A stretch of DNA of 24,218 bases, taken from positions 1-24,218 of the forward strand of contig JAZNLL010000015.1 in assembly GCA_045579045.1 (NCBI GenBank). Direction: 5' to 3'. The translations under genes and the position numbers were made by a program. Position 1 is the first letter of the stretch, and every line of letters begins with the position of its first letter. Below the pieces are notes generated by a model that was not told where the DNA came from, did no database searches, and was given only the letters and a program-made list of their open reading frames with translations. Of the stretch, positions 5,928-13,341 are shown one piece after another. Origin of the DNA: Avoscillospira sp045579045. Lineage in GTDB: Bacteria > Bacillota > Clostridia > Oscillospirales > Oscillospiraceae.

Positions 5928-7298
5928 ATGCTGTTTTCCAGTATTACATTCCTGTTTTTATTTCTGCCCATCACCATGGGGCTTTACTATCTGGTGCCGT
6001 GGAAGCTAAAAAACCATGTGCTTCTGGCAGCCAGTGTGGTTTTCTATGCCTCCGGTGAGCCCAAGTATCTGATTTTGCTGCTGCTCTCTGCACTGGTGGG
6101 CTGGCTCCACGGACTGGGTTTTCAGAAACGACCCGGCAGCAAGGCTATCCTCATCAGCGGCATTGTGTGGAATTTGGTGTTCCTGCTGTTTTTCAAGTAT
6201 GCCGATTTTCTCATCGGTACAGTCAACGGCATTTTAGGAACGGAGATCCCGCTGCTCCATCTGGCGCTGCCCATCGGCATCAGCTTCTATACCTTCCAGA
6301 ATATGAGCTATGTCATCGATGTCTATCGGGGAGAGACTCAGGTGCAGAAGAATGTGGCGTCCTATGCCACCTATCTGTGCCTGTTCCCCCAGCTCATTGC
6401 CGGCCCTATCGTCCGTTACAGCGATGTGGATCGGGAGCTTCGCAGCCGCAGCCTTGATCTGGATACAGTCAGCGGCGGTGTCCTGCGGTTCGCTGTGGGT
6501 CTTGGTAAAAAGGTGTTGCTTGCCAACACCCTCGGTCAGCTGGCGGAAATGACTGTCGCCGAAGGCAGTGTGGTCTTTTCCTGGCTCCGTGCCATGGCCT
6601 ACGCGCTGCAGATCTATTTTGACTTCTCCGGCTATTCCGATATGGCCATCGGCATGGGTGCCATGATGGGCTTCCATTTTCTGGAGAACTTCAACTATCC
6701 CTATTTGTCCAAATCTATTACCGAGTTCTGGCGCCGCTGGCACATGAGTCTTGGCACTTGGTTCCGGGACTATGTCTATATTCCTCTGGGCGGCAGCCGT
6801 ACCTCCAAGGGCAAGTGGCTGCGAAATGTCCTGGTGGTCTGGATGCTGACGGGCATCTGGCACGGCGCCAGCTGGAATTTCCTGCTCTGGGGTCTGTACT
6901 ACGGCATTTTGCTGCTCATTGAAAAGCTCTGGCTGGGCAAGCATCTGAAAAATCCCGTCCTCAGCCATTTTTATGTGCTGCTGGCGACGGTTCTGGGCTT
7001 CGTTCTGTTCCACAGTGCCACTGCTGCCGACGCCCTGTCCGAAATAGGACGGATGTTCGGTCTGGGTGGACTGCCTTTCTGGAATACCACCGCTGCTTAT
7101 TATCTGAGAAGCAATGGCATTTTGATGGCGGTCGCCATCCTTGGTGCTACGAATCTGCCAAAAAACTTGGTAAAAAAAGGTGAAAAAACGAAAATTTACG
7201 GAATTTTACAGCCGATTTTTGTCGTGATTTTATTGGTTTTGGTCACCGCCTGTCTAGTGGATGGGTCTTTTAACCCCTTCCTCTATTTCCGTTTCTAA
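5928..7298 (+). CDS. MBOAT family O-acyltransferase (AlgI/DltB-like)
   Basis: A 456-residue polytopic membrane protein with about ten hydrophobic segments. The family signatures are plain: an early PIGISFYTFQNMSYVIDVYRG block, FWRRWHMSLGTWFRDYVYIPLGG (WH at 271-272) and the catalytic His312 in TGIWHGASWNF. MBOAT proteins of this AlgI type pass an acyl group, usually acetyl, across the membrane to a polysaccharide or other envelope polymer. ATG 5928 is chosen with GGGAG upstream; the reading frame upstream begins inside the preceding hairpin and adds a non-conserved leader. The gene is followed after 12 nt by the DHHW partner. Polymer and acyl donor are not readable from this locus. Confidence 0.93.
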   Translation: MLFSSITFLFLFLPITMGLYYLVPWKLKNHVLLAASVVFYASGEPKYLILLLLSALVGWLHGLGFQKRPGSKAILISGIVWNLVFLLFFKYADFLIGTVNGILGTEIPLLHLALPIGISFYTFQNMSYVIDVYRGETQVQKNVASYATYLCLFPQLIAGPIVRYSDVDRELRSRSLDLDTVSGGVLRFAVGLGKKVLLANTLGQLAEMTVAEGSVVFSWLRAMAYALQIYFDFSGYSDMAIGMGAMMGFHFLENFNYPYLSKSITEFWRRWHMSLGTWFRDYVYIPLGGSRTSKGKWLRNVLVVWMLTGIWHGASWNFLLWGLYYGILLLIEKLWLGKHLKNPVLSHFYVLLATVLGFVLFHSATAADALSEIGRMFGLGGLPFWNTTAAYYLRSNGILMAVAILGATNLPKNLVKKGEKTKIYGILQPIFVVILLVLVTACLVDGSFNPFLYFRF

Positions 7299-7310
7299 GG
7301 AGGGTCGGTC

Positions 7311-8375
7311 ATGAAAAAACTGAAAAGTGTGCTGACCGTCTCTGTGTTTGCTGTGTTTTTGGTGGGCGGTCTGCTGCTCCATGTGCTTCTGCCCGATGGA
7401 GAGCTTTCCAAGGCAGAACGGCGAAAACTGTTCCAATTTTCGGAAATTTCTTCTGCCGATGATCTGGAGGAATATCTTTTGGATCAGTTCCCCGGCAGAG
7501 ATGCCTTCCGCACGGTGAAATCCCTCTGGACCTATTATGTTCTGGGGCAGAAGGATAACAACGGCATCGCCTTGCAAAACAGTTCCGCTGCCAAGCTGGA
7601 AACAGAACTGGATGAAAAACAGGTGCAGATGTTTATCGACAAATTCAGCGCCCTGCAAAGTAAGTTCTTCCCGGATTCCAAGACCGCCTGTGTGGTCATC
7701 CCCGATAAGGGATATTATTTCGGCAGCTATCCGAAAATGGATTATGTAAACATGGTGGAGATGCTGCAGACCGGGCTGCCCAATATGGATGTTTGCAGCA
7801 ATCTGTTCTCTACCCTGTCTCTGGAGGACTACTATGCCACGGATTCCCACTGGCGGCAGGAGGAACTCCAGTTCGTTCTGGAGGATCTGGAGCTGATTTT
7901 GGATGTGGAACTGCCGGATGTCGGTTCTTATGAGCAGACTGTTCTGGAGGGCTTCAAGGGCGTGTATCACGGGCAGGCGGCTCTGCCCATGAAGGCAGAG
8001 ACCTTGGTCTATCTGGAAAATGAAGTGACGGAAAACGCCATTGTCACCGGTCCGGAGCTGAAAGGGGAGCAGCCCATCTATGCCCCGGAGAAATTTGACG
8101 GTATGGATGGCTACGATGTGTTCCTTCACGGGGCACAGGCAGTGCTGAAGCTGGAAAATCCTCTGGCACAGACCGATGAAGAGTTGGTCATCTTCCGGGA
8201 TTCCTACGGCAGCTCCATTGCGCCCTTGCTGCTGCCCGCCTACAAGTCCATCACTCTGGTGGATATGCGTTATGTAAATCCAATGATGCTGGGAAATTTC
8301 GTGGATTTCCACGGACAGGATGTGCTGTTGCTCTATTCCACCACCCTCATCAACGGCGCAAGTATCCTGCAATAA
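7311..8375 (+). CDS. DHHW/AlgJ-like surface protein, acyltransferase partner
   Basis: A 354-residue protein with an N-terminal membrane anchor (about 8-27, VLTVSVFAVFLVGGLLLHVLL) and an outside SGNH-like domain. The motif ATDSHW at 176-181 corresponds to the DHHW (here D-S-H-W) motif, with Asp178 and His180 as catalytic candidates, and FRDSYGSS at 295-302 supplies Ser298 as the likely nucleophile. This is the AlgJ/AlgX-like arrangement in which the MBOAT protein delivers acyl groups and the SGNH partner transfers them. AAGGAGG precedes ATG 7311. It is the last gene of the operon and ends at a strong terminator. Substitution of the first His by Ser in the motif is noted; the family tolerates variation here. 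Confidence 0.9.
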   Translation: MKKLKSVLTVSVFAVFLVGGLLLHVLLPDGELSKAERRKLFQFSEISSADDLEEYLLDQFPGRDAFRTVKSLWTYYVLGQKDNNGIALQNSSAAKLETELDEKQVQMFIDKFSALQSKFFPDSKTACVVIPDKGYYFGSYPKMDYVNMVEMLQTGLPNMDVCSNLFSTLSLEDYYATDSHWRQEELQFVLEDLELILDVELPDVGSYEQTVLEGFKGVYHGQAALPMKAETLVYLENEVTENAIVTGPELKGEQPIYAPEKFDGMDGYDVFLHGAQAVLKLENPLAQTDEELVIFRDSYGSSIAPLLLPAYKSITLVDMRYVNPMMLGNFVDFHGQDVLLLYSTTLINGASILQ

Positions 8376-8409
8376 AGAAATGCTGACCGAAAGGTCAGCA
8401 TTTCTTTTT
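8375..8409. terminator. bidirectional terminator, DHHW operon and spoVT
   Basis: GAAATGCTGACC (8377-8388) and its complement (8393-8404) form a 12-bp perfect stem with a GAAA loop. AA before and TTTTT after make it work on both strands for the two convergent genes. Confidence 0.9.
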
Positions 8410-8950
8410 AGTTTTCCATCTGTCTGCCCAGGAAACCGGCAACGGTCTGCACCAGCTTCTGTTCCGGCTCGGTCAGAGGCTGATCCTTTTCCTCCAGCAG
8501 GATCATGACGCAGCCCATGAGATCGCCTTCGGACAAAATGGGGGTTGCCACACCAAGATGATATTTTTCCACAGTGTCACAGGCACGGATGGGGCTGTCA
8601 CCGGTCTGGTAGAGGTAGGTCTTGCGCCCTTCCATCAGCTGTTCCAGCTCCTTGGAAACATTCTTATCCATCAGATCCCGACGGGATGCACCTGCCACAG
8701 CGATGATGCTGTCCCGGTCGCAGACAGCGGCAATGTGACCGGTGTTCTTGGTAATGGAGTCGCACAGCTGACCGGCAGGCTCTGCCAGATCGCCCATGGG
8801 GGAATACTTCTTGAAGATGACCTCGCCGTCCCGCTCGGTGTAGATCTCAAGGGGGTCACCCTCCCGGATTCGGAGGGTTCTGCGGATCTCCTTGGGAATG
8901 ACCACACGGCCAAGGTCATCGATGCGACGGACAATTCCGGTTGCTTTCAT
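8408..8950 (-). CDS. spoVT: stage V sporulation protein T (SpoVT)
   Basis: A 180-residue protein with an AbrB swapped-hairpin DNA-binding domain at 1-50 (MKATGIVRRIDDLGRVVIPK, then IRRTLRIREGDPLEI) and a GAF-like domain at about 56-178. This size and layout are diagnostic of SpoVT, the late forespore regulator that adjusts sigma-G-dependent transcription in Bacillus and clostridia. It implies the organism forms endospores. AGAGGAGAG precedes ATG 8950 and a match to the sigma-G promoter consensus lies about 30 bp further upstream. That promoter region occurs again at 9680-9729 with an orphan gene in between. The gene itself appears intact. Confidence 0.95.
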   Translation of the reverse strand: MKATGIVRRIDDLGRVVIPKEIRRTLRIREGDPLEIYTERDGEVIFKKYSPMGDLAEPAGQLCDSITKNTGHIAAVCDRDSIIAVAGASRRDLMDKNVSKELEQLMEGRKTYLYQTGDSPIRACDTVEKYHLGVATPILSEGDLMGCVMILLEEKDQPLTEPEQKLVQTVAGFLGRQMEN

Positions 8951-8966
8951 ATATATTCTCTCCTCT

Positions 8967-9016
8967 TAATTTTACAAATTACGATGCTATTATCTGTAAA
9001 CGGGGGAGATTTATAC
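8967..9016. repeat. direct repeat copy 1, spoVT promoter segment
   Basis: The 35 bases 8967-9001 are identical to 9680-9714, and GGAGATTTATAC (9005-9016) recurs at 9718-9729, with three differing bases between the two blocks. Similarity fades within about ten bases after that. The offset between copies is 713 bp. Confidence 0.92.
8988..9016 (-). promoter_or_regulatory. candidate sigma-G promoter of spoVT
   Basis: On the minus strand GTATA (9012-9016) and GATAATA (8988-8994) are separated by 17 bp, close to the Bacillus sigma-G consensus GHATR and CATNHTA. Bacillus spoVT is known to be transcribed by sigma-G. The predicted leader to ATG 8950 is about 30 nt. Confidence 0.55.
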
Positions 9017-9032
9017 TTGCTGTTTTGCTGAA

Positions 9033-9563
9033 TTATATTGTCATCAATTCGTGGTGCATATAGGAAAATTCTTCCACACTAATTCTATGTGGGCGTTGTT
9101 TGAGATAATTATAGAGGATTACAAATCGTTGATATGTATATTTTATATTGACTTCTTCCTCTTCGAAGAAGTCATTGACCATCACAAATGCCGCACGGGA
9201 TTCCAAGAGGTTGCTGGCTAATTGTGCGGTGGCATCAAACAATATATTTATCTTGTCCTCTAATGACATTCCTTCCTGGGTAAAATTGTCTATCGCAAGA
9301 GTGGGGTCATCATCGAAAAAGGTTTTTCCAAACACATCCTTTTGGTTTATGACCTCTTCTCCTGTTTGGATGTTATACATTTTTTCAGATGAGAAGTCAT
9401 CGAAAAATGTGCCTTTTATAGGTGCTTCAGAAGATTCTTTTGAAACAAAGACCATGCCGTCACCATTAGAGCCAACAAAATATCCAATGACATTACGGTA
9501 TCCAATCTTCATACCATCATTGACAATCTCTTTTGCAATTTTTCGCATTTTCTTTATTTCCAT
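9033..9563 (-). CDS. AT-rich orphan protein of unknown function
   Basis: A 176-residue soluble, acidic protein with no signal peptide or membrane segment. I do not recognise it. Visible parts are a basic N-terminal helix (MEIKKMRKIAKEI), a beta-rich middle with FFDDFSSEKMYNIQTGEE and a repeated TFFDD motif (about 52-56 and 82-86), and a helical C-terminal third. Base composition is clearly lower in GC than its neighbours (roughly one third GC in blocks counted by eye, against more than half), which suggests acquisition. The ATG at 9563 is preferred, 8 nt after AAGGGAG; the GTG at 9572 overlaps that site. It has its own vegetative-type promoter and lies between two copies of the spoVT promoter segment. 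Confidence 0.72.
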   Translation of the reverse strand: MEIKKMRKIAKEIVNDGMKIGYRNVIGYFVGSNGDGMVFVSKESSEAPIKGTFFDDFSSEKMYNIQTGEEVINQKDVFGKTFFDDDPTLAIDNFTQEGMSLEDKINILFDATAQLASNLLESRAAFVMVNDFFEEEEVNIKYTYQRFVILYNYLKQRPHRISVEEFSYMHHELMTI

Positions 9564-9602
9564 AGATAACACTCCCTTGAGCAGGATGTATTTATTGGTT
9601 TA

Positions 9603-9630
9603 ATTATATCAGAATTTATGTAATATACAA
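9603..9630 (-). promoter_or_regulatory. promoter of the AT-rich orphan gene
   Basis: On the minus strand TTGTAT (9625-9630) and TGA-TATAAT (TATAAT at 9603-9608) are 16 bp apart, a strong extended -10 promoter. The leader is about 35 nt to ATG 9563. Confidence 0.65.
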
Positions 9631-9679
9631 TTTTTCTGCAAGGGATAGAGCGCGGTTGCAGCTCACTGCCACTCACTCA

Positions 9680-9729
9680 TAATTTTACAAATTACGATGC
9701 TATTATCTGTAAACCAAGGAGATTTATAC
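9680..9729. repeat. direct repeat copy 2, duplicated spoVT promoter segment
   Basis: Identical over 35 bases to 8967-9001 and again over 12 bases further on. It keeps both sigma-G-like boxes at 17-bp spacing (GATAATA complement at 9701-9707, GTATA complement at 9725-9729). It now points at the orphan gene and lies 5 bp from the stop of the upstream glycosidase-like gene. Confidence 0.92.
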
Positions 9730-9734
9730 GGCTG

Positions 9735-11774
9735 TTAACGCTTGATTTTCAAGAATGCACATTCGTAAGGCTTCAGGGGCTGGGTCAGGTGTACGGTACT
9801 GCCGTCGCAATAGCCATCCGTCCGGTAGAATGTCACCTGTTCTGCCGGGGTCTCCAGCTGGATTTGGGGCTGCAAAATCTCATCTTCCCACAAATTCCAC
9901 AAGCCGATATACCGGTATTCCGCGTCCTCTTTGCAGAGAAGGAACAGGTAGGGATTCTGCAGAGACTGTGCAGGCAGCTTCCGGCCTTGCAGCCACTCGG
10001 CACTTTCAAAAATCTGTCTTTGTCTGCAATAACTGACAAAAAAGTTGCCGCTGAAGCCGTTGTAAATATCCCGGTTCTGAACATTGAGTGCCACGAATGT
10101 GTATACACAGAATCTCTGTCCATGGGCATTTTCATACAAATAACAGGCAGGGAAGTCTTCCGCAACTGCATCCTCGTCAAGATCTGCATTGTAGCCGCCA
10201 AACTGGGGAAGATCATCACCGTAGCGGAAGGTGCTGATGACCTTGGCATTCTTATGCAGGGATGTGCGGTAAAAACGCAGAGGGAAGGGCGAGGGCTGAC
10301 CGATGGCAACGGCCATATCATCCTTGTGGAAATACTCCTCTGCCGGGTTGGCAGTCACACGGGTGTAGCTCAAAAGACCTACATCAATGCCTTTTTCTGT
10401 CAAAATCTTGGCGCCCTTCAAATCGGTAATGATACCGTTTTTCAGCCGGGCCTCCGTTAAGTACCTTGCGTTTTCGCCAAAGGCAAGTCCTGCATAACCG
10501 CATTCTTCATAAGCAGTCGGCACAGAACAATCCGTCACAAGGTACGCTTCCGGCGGAATCACACTATCCAGACGATAGTATGCACCAAACTCTTCAAAGG
10601 GTTCCAGATCGTCAAATTGGGCATTGGACAACTTCTGCTGCCGGATATAAGGCTGCAGTCCCACCGGCTTTTTTCCTTTGAACAGTTCATCGATCAGCCC
10701 ATAGAGTTCCTGGTTCTTCATGTGGAATTGGGTGTAACCGTCCTCGTAACCGGGGCCTTCACGGTAGGCGGTCATATACTTATAAATGCCGTCACTGCCG
10801 CCGGTTGCTCTGAGAATCTGGTCAAATGCCTCCAGATAAGCGGCAGGGATTCTGGATCTGGGACGGGGATAGGGATCACCCTCTGTGATGATTTCGATAT
10901 CGCTGTCGGCAAACCAGCCAAACTGCATACGGTTGCTTTCAATGACAGCGCTCAGTGTGTTATTCTCTCTGGCCCAATAGGGAGCACCGGTCAGACGGAC
11001 AAAGGGCTTGGTTTTGCCGGCGGCGGTCTTTGCCAGTTCCTGAATCGTTGCGCCGTCAATATCGTAATTCAACCGACTGGCACTGATGCCGATGCGAAAC
11101 TGCGGGTTCACCCTGTCCACCGCTTCACGGAGCGCCTGTACGAAAGAAAGCATGGTTTCTCTCTTCAGTTCCATCCATGCCTTGCGGTAGCGAAGATCCT
11201 CATGGTTGTAAAGGAGATCACGCAGCTCCTTCAAGGGAACTTCTCTGCCGATTTTCTTTGCAAATGCATCCATGTGCAGCTTGCAGCAGCAGGCGATCTT
11301 GGTAATGGGGGGACCGGACAGACGGAAATCATCTTCAAACAGGGATCTGGTGACACCTGTCCGGGCGATTTGTTCCATCTTCCAGGCAAAATCCTTTTTG
11401 AAATTTTCATCCAGAGGGCAAAAAGCAGTCTCAATCAGTTTCGGTTCCTCTCCGGAATAATCGGCCACCTGTCTGTGGGTAAAATGCTTGCCCTCTTCGC
11501 CGATGGTCAGACCCATTCCTTCATGGCCGGTCGTGGGACAAAGCCATGCACCCAAAGAAACACCGCGGGCATGAAAGAAGGCTGCCTTCTGACGCAGTTC
11601 TTCCACTTCCTTCCGGAAAAGCGCCTTGTCACCAAATATATTTTTAACAATCACAAACAAATCAGCATTGGTTTGTTTCGCCAGTTCGGCATAGGCTTCG
11701 CCCCAACGATCCAGCTTTTCGATGGTCAGCTGAATGGGAATCACCGTATGATAAGGACGCTGCGGATTCTGCAT
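9735..11774 (-). CDS. glycoside hydrolase-like protein of unknown specificity
   Basis: A 679-residue cytoplasmic protein (no signal peptide). The first ~360 residues alternate strands and helices like a TIM barrel, as in GH42-type or related families. FEDDFR at 146-151 sits where an acidic barrel-strand end would be, followed by a CCC run at 162-164 and a conserved-looking CKLH. The C-terminal ~150 residues resemble a beta-sandwich ending LKPYECAFLKIKR, a pattern common at the ends of glycosidases. I cannot assign a family or identify the two catalytic acids. ATG 11774 is used: GGAGGA is 6 nt upstream and overlaps the earlier TTG. It has a near-consensus promoter and is divergent from the PHP operon. 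No terminator is seen after its stop. Confidence 0.8.
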   Translation of the reverse strand: MQNPQRPYHTVIPIQLTIEKLDRWGEAYAELAKQTNADLFVIVKNIFGDKALFRKEVEELRQKAAFFHARGVSLGAWLCPTTGHEGMGLTIGEEGKHFTHRQVADYSGEEPKLIETAFCPLDENFKKDFAWKMEQIARTGVTRSLFEDDFRLSGPPITKIACCCKLHMDAFAKKIGREVPLKELRDLLYNHEDLRYRKAWMELKRETMLSFVQALREAVDRVNPQFRIGISASRLNYDIDGATIQELAKTAAGKTKPFVRLTGAPYWARENNTLSAVIESNRMQFGWFADSDIEIITEGDPYPRPRSRIPAAYLEAFDQILRATGGSDGIYKYMTAYREGPGYEDGYTQFHMKNQELYGLIDELFKGKKPVGLQPYIRQQKLSNAQFDDLEPFEEFGAYYRLDSVIPPEAYLVTDCSVPTAYEECGYAGLAFGENARYLTEARLKNGIITDLKGAKILTEKGIDVGLLSYTRVTANPAEEYFHKDDMAVAIGQPSPFPLRFYRTSLHKNAKVISTFRYGDDLPQFGGYNADLDEDAVAEDFPACYLYENAHGQRFCVYTFVALNVQNRDIYNGFSGNFFVSYCRQRQIFESAEWLQGRKLPAQSLQNPYLFLLCKEDAEYRYIGLWNLWEDEILQPQIQLETPAEQVTFYRTDGYCDGSTVHLTQPLKPYECAFLKIKR

Positions 11775-11807
11775 AAACCATTCCTCCAATCGGATATCGA
11801 TGGTGTC

Positions 11808-11836
11808 ATTATACTTTGAAGCAATCCCGTTTTCAA
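11808..11836 (-). promoter_or_regulatory. promoter of the glycosidase-like gene
   Basis: On the minus strand TTGAAA (11831-11836), a 17-bp spacer and a perfect TATAAT (11808-11813). Expected to be a strong sigma-A promoter. Confidence 0.75.
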
Positions 11837-11877
11837 TACAGTTATGCAGGCTGAGGGCTTATAGTGATCCCAAGGAG

Positions 11878-11906
11878 TTTACTTTTGGGGTTGTTTGCGA
11901 TAGAAT
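11878..11906 (+). promoter_or_regulatory. promoter of the PHP-SDR-YgjV operon
   Basis: TTTACT (11878-11883), 17 bp, TAGAAT (11901-11906). The leader to ATG 11944 is about 30 nt. It is back to back with the promoter of the glycosidase-like gene. Confidence 0.65.
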
Positions 11907-11943
11907 AACAAAATAGAGAAAACACGAATACAGGAGAATTGTC

Positions 11944-12624
11944 ATGTACAAAATCGAGACACATCTTCATACAAAACCGGTGAGCAACTGTGCCTATTAT
12001 GAGCCGGAAGAAATGATCCGCTTTTACAAAAAGGCAGGCTACAATACGGTTTTTGTTTCCGATCATTTGGCGAAGTATCATTTTGATAAACTGGGTGAGG
12101 ACCTGTCCTGGGAACAGAAAGTCGATCTTTTGTATGACTCCTATTTGCGTGCACAGGCGGAGGGAGAGAAACTGGAAATTACAGTTTTGTTTTCGCCGGA
12201 ACTTACTTTGCAGGAGAACCATTATCTGCTTTACCATGTGACACCGGAATTTTTGAAATCCCATGAGGATCTTTTTACGATGACTTTGGAGGAGTTCTAT
12301 CATTGCGCCAAAGCCAATCAGATCACGATCATACAGGCGCACCCTTATCGGGATGGGAAATGTACTCCCCAGCCGGCATATGTAGACGGCTTTGAAGTCA
12401 TCAACAGCCATCCGCGGCATGAGAATTTTGACGAAAAAGTATTTGCGTTGCTCAAAGAACATCCGGGTCTGGCCTCTGCCGGGTCGGATGCTCACCGCAC
12501 GGAGGATGTTGCCGGAGCGGCGGTTCTTTCCCCTTATGAGATCAAGACAACGGATGAATACCTTGCGCTGCTGCGCAGTGGCAGAGCAAAACTGATGAAA
12601 CACGGCGAAATTATAAATGTTTGA
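11944..12624 (+). CDS. PHP-domain metal-dependent phosphoesterase
   Basis: A 226-residue stand-alone PHP domain. The metal-binding motifs appear in order: HLHT (His7, His9), SDH (Asp40, His41), Glu86 in SPELTL, His133 in QAHPYR and GSDAH (Asp182, His184). PHP proteins hydrolyse phosphate esters or nucleotides with two or three metal ions; the small size matches phosphoesterases such as the YciV/RnaAM group or histidinol phosphatase-like proteins, but the substrate is not evident. CAGGAGA precedes the ATG. It is first in a three-gene operon with an SDR oxidoreductase 14 nt downstream. Cytoplasmic, no membrane segment. Confidence 0.88.
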   Translation: MYKIETHLHTKPVSNCAYYEPEEMIRFYKKAGYNTVFVSDHLAKYHFDKLGEDLSWEQKVDLLYDSYLRAQAEGEKLEITVLFSPELTLQENHYLLYHVTPEFLKSHEDLFTMTLEEFYHCAKANQITIIQAHPYRDGKCTPQPAYVDGFEVINSHPRHENFDEKVFALLKEHPGLASAGSDAHRTEDVAGAAVLSPYEIKTTDEYLALLRSGRAKLMKHGEIINV

Positions 12625-12638
12625 GGAGGCTTGACACG

Positions 12639-13328
12639 ATGAAAAAAACAGTCATCATCACCGGTGCGACCGATGGCATCGGAAAAGCATTGGCGATCCT
12701 GTTGGCCAAAGAGTATAACCTCGCCCTCTGCGGCAGAAGCGAAGAGAAAATGAAGCAGCTGGCCAAAGAACTGGGCGACTGCCATGTCTATACAGCGTGC
12801 TTCGATCTGACAGATGCCCAAAAGCGTCACAGCTTCTGTGAACATGTGAAAAAAGAATTCGGCACGGTGGATGTGCTGGTGAACAACGCCGGTGCCAATA
12901 CCAAAAAGGACAAAGTTGCCGACATTGATCTGGACGATCTGCGGTATATGTTTGAATTGAACTGCGTCAGTGCCGTTGGCATGATTCAGGAAATCTATCC
13001 CATGCTGGCAGAAAAGCAGGCCGGTCTCATTGTCAATATCTTGAGCAGCTGCTGCCTCTTTAACGGCCCCACCATGGGCAGCTACACCGCTTCCAAAGTC
13101 GCCATGGAGGCCATCAGCAAGATCCTGACCAAGGAAGTAAAGGCCGAAAATATCGGCGTTTGCAGCGTGTATCCCGGCGGCGTGGATACCAACTTCCGGG
13201 CAGTGCCGAACCACAATTATCTGAACCCGGAAACCGTGGCGAAGATGCTCAAGAACTGCATTGAAAATGAAGAGGGCTGTGTCCATGACATCGTCATCCG
13301 ACCTTTTATTGAGGACAATCTGCCGTAA
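12639..13328 (+). CDS. SDR-family NAD(P)-dependent oxidoreductase
   Basis: A 229-residue classical short-chain dehydrogenase. The cofactor motif TGATDGIG is at residues 8-15, the NNAG structural motif follows mid-protein, and the catalytic set is Ser136, Tyr149 and Lys153 (YTASK). PGGVDTNF after the active site is typical. The residues after strand 2 (CGRSEEK) suggest NADP(H) preference, since Arg follows Gly. The substrate is not predictable. GAGGAGG is 9 nt before ATG 12639; the in-frame TTG upstream overlaps that site. It is the second gene of the operon, with the YgjV-like gene starting 13 nt after its stop. Confidence 0.93.
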   Translation: MKKTVIITGATDGIGKALAILLAKEYNLALCGRSEEKMKQLAKELGDCHVYTACFDLTDAQKRHSFCEHVKKEFGTVDVLVNNAGANTKKDKVADIDLDDLRYMFELNCVSAVGMIQEIYPMLAEKQAGLIVNILSSCCLFNGPTMGSYTASKVAMEAISKILTKEVKAENIGVCSVYPGGVDTNFRAVPNHNYLNPETVAKMLKNCIENEEGCVHDIVIRPFIEDNLP

Positions 13329-13341
13329 TGGGGTGGTTTCT

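Noticed and set aside
9640..9680. Possible inverted-repeat end of a mobile element beside repeat copy 2
   Set aside because: Only short matches (TGCAA/TTGCA, GAGC/GCTC) are present, and no matching end exists near copy 1.
13261..13341. Upstream start for the YgjV-like protein overlapping the SDR gene
   Set aside because: No ribosome binding site there, and the SDR frame is conserved through this stretch.
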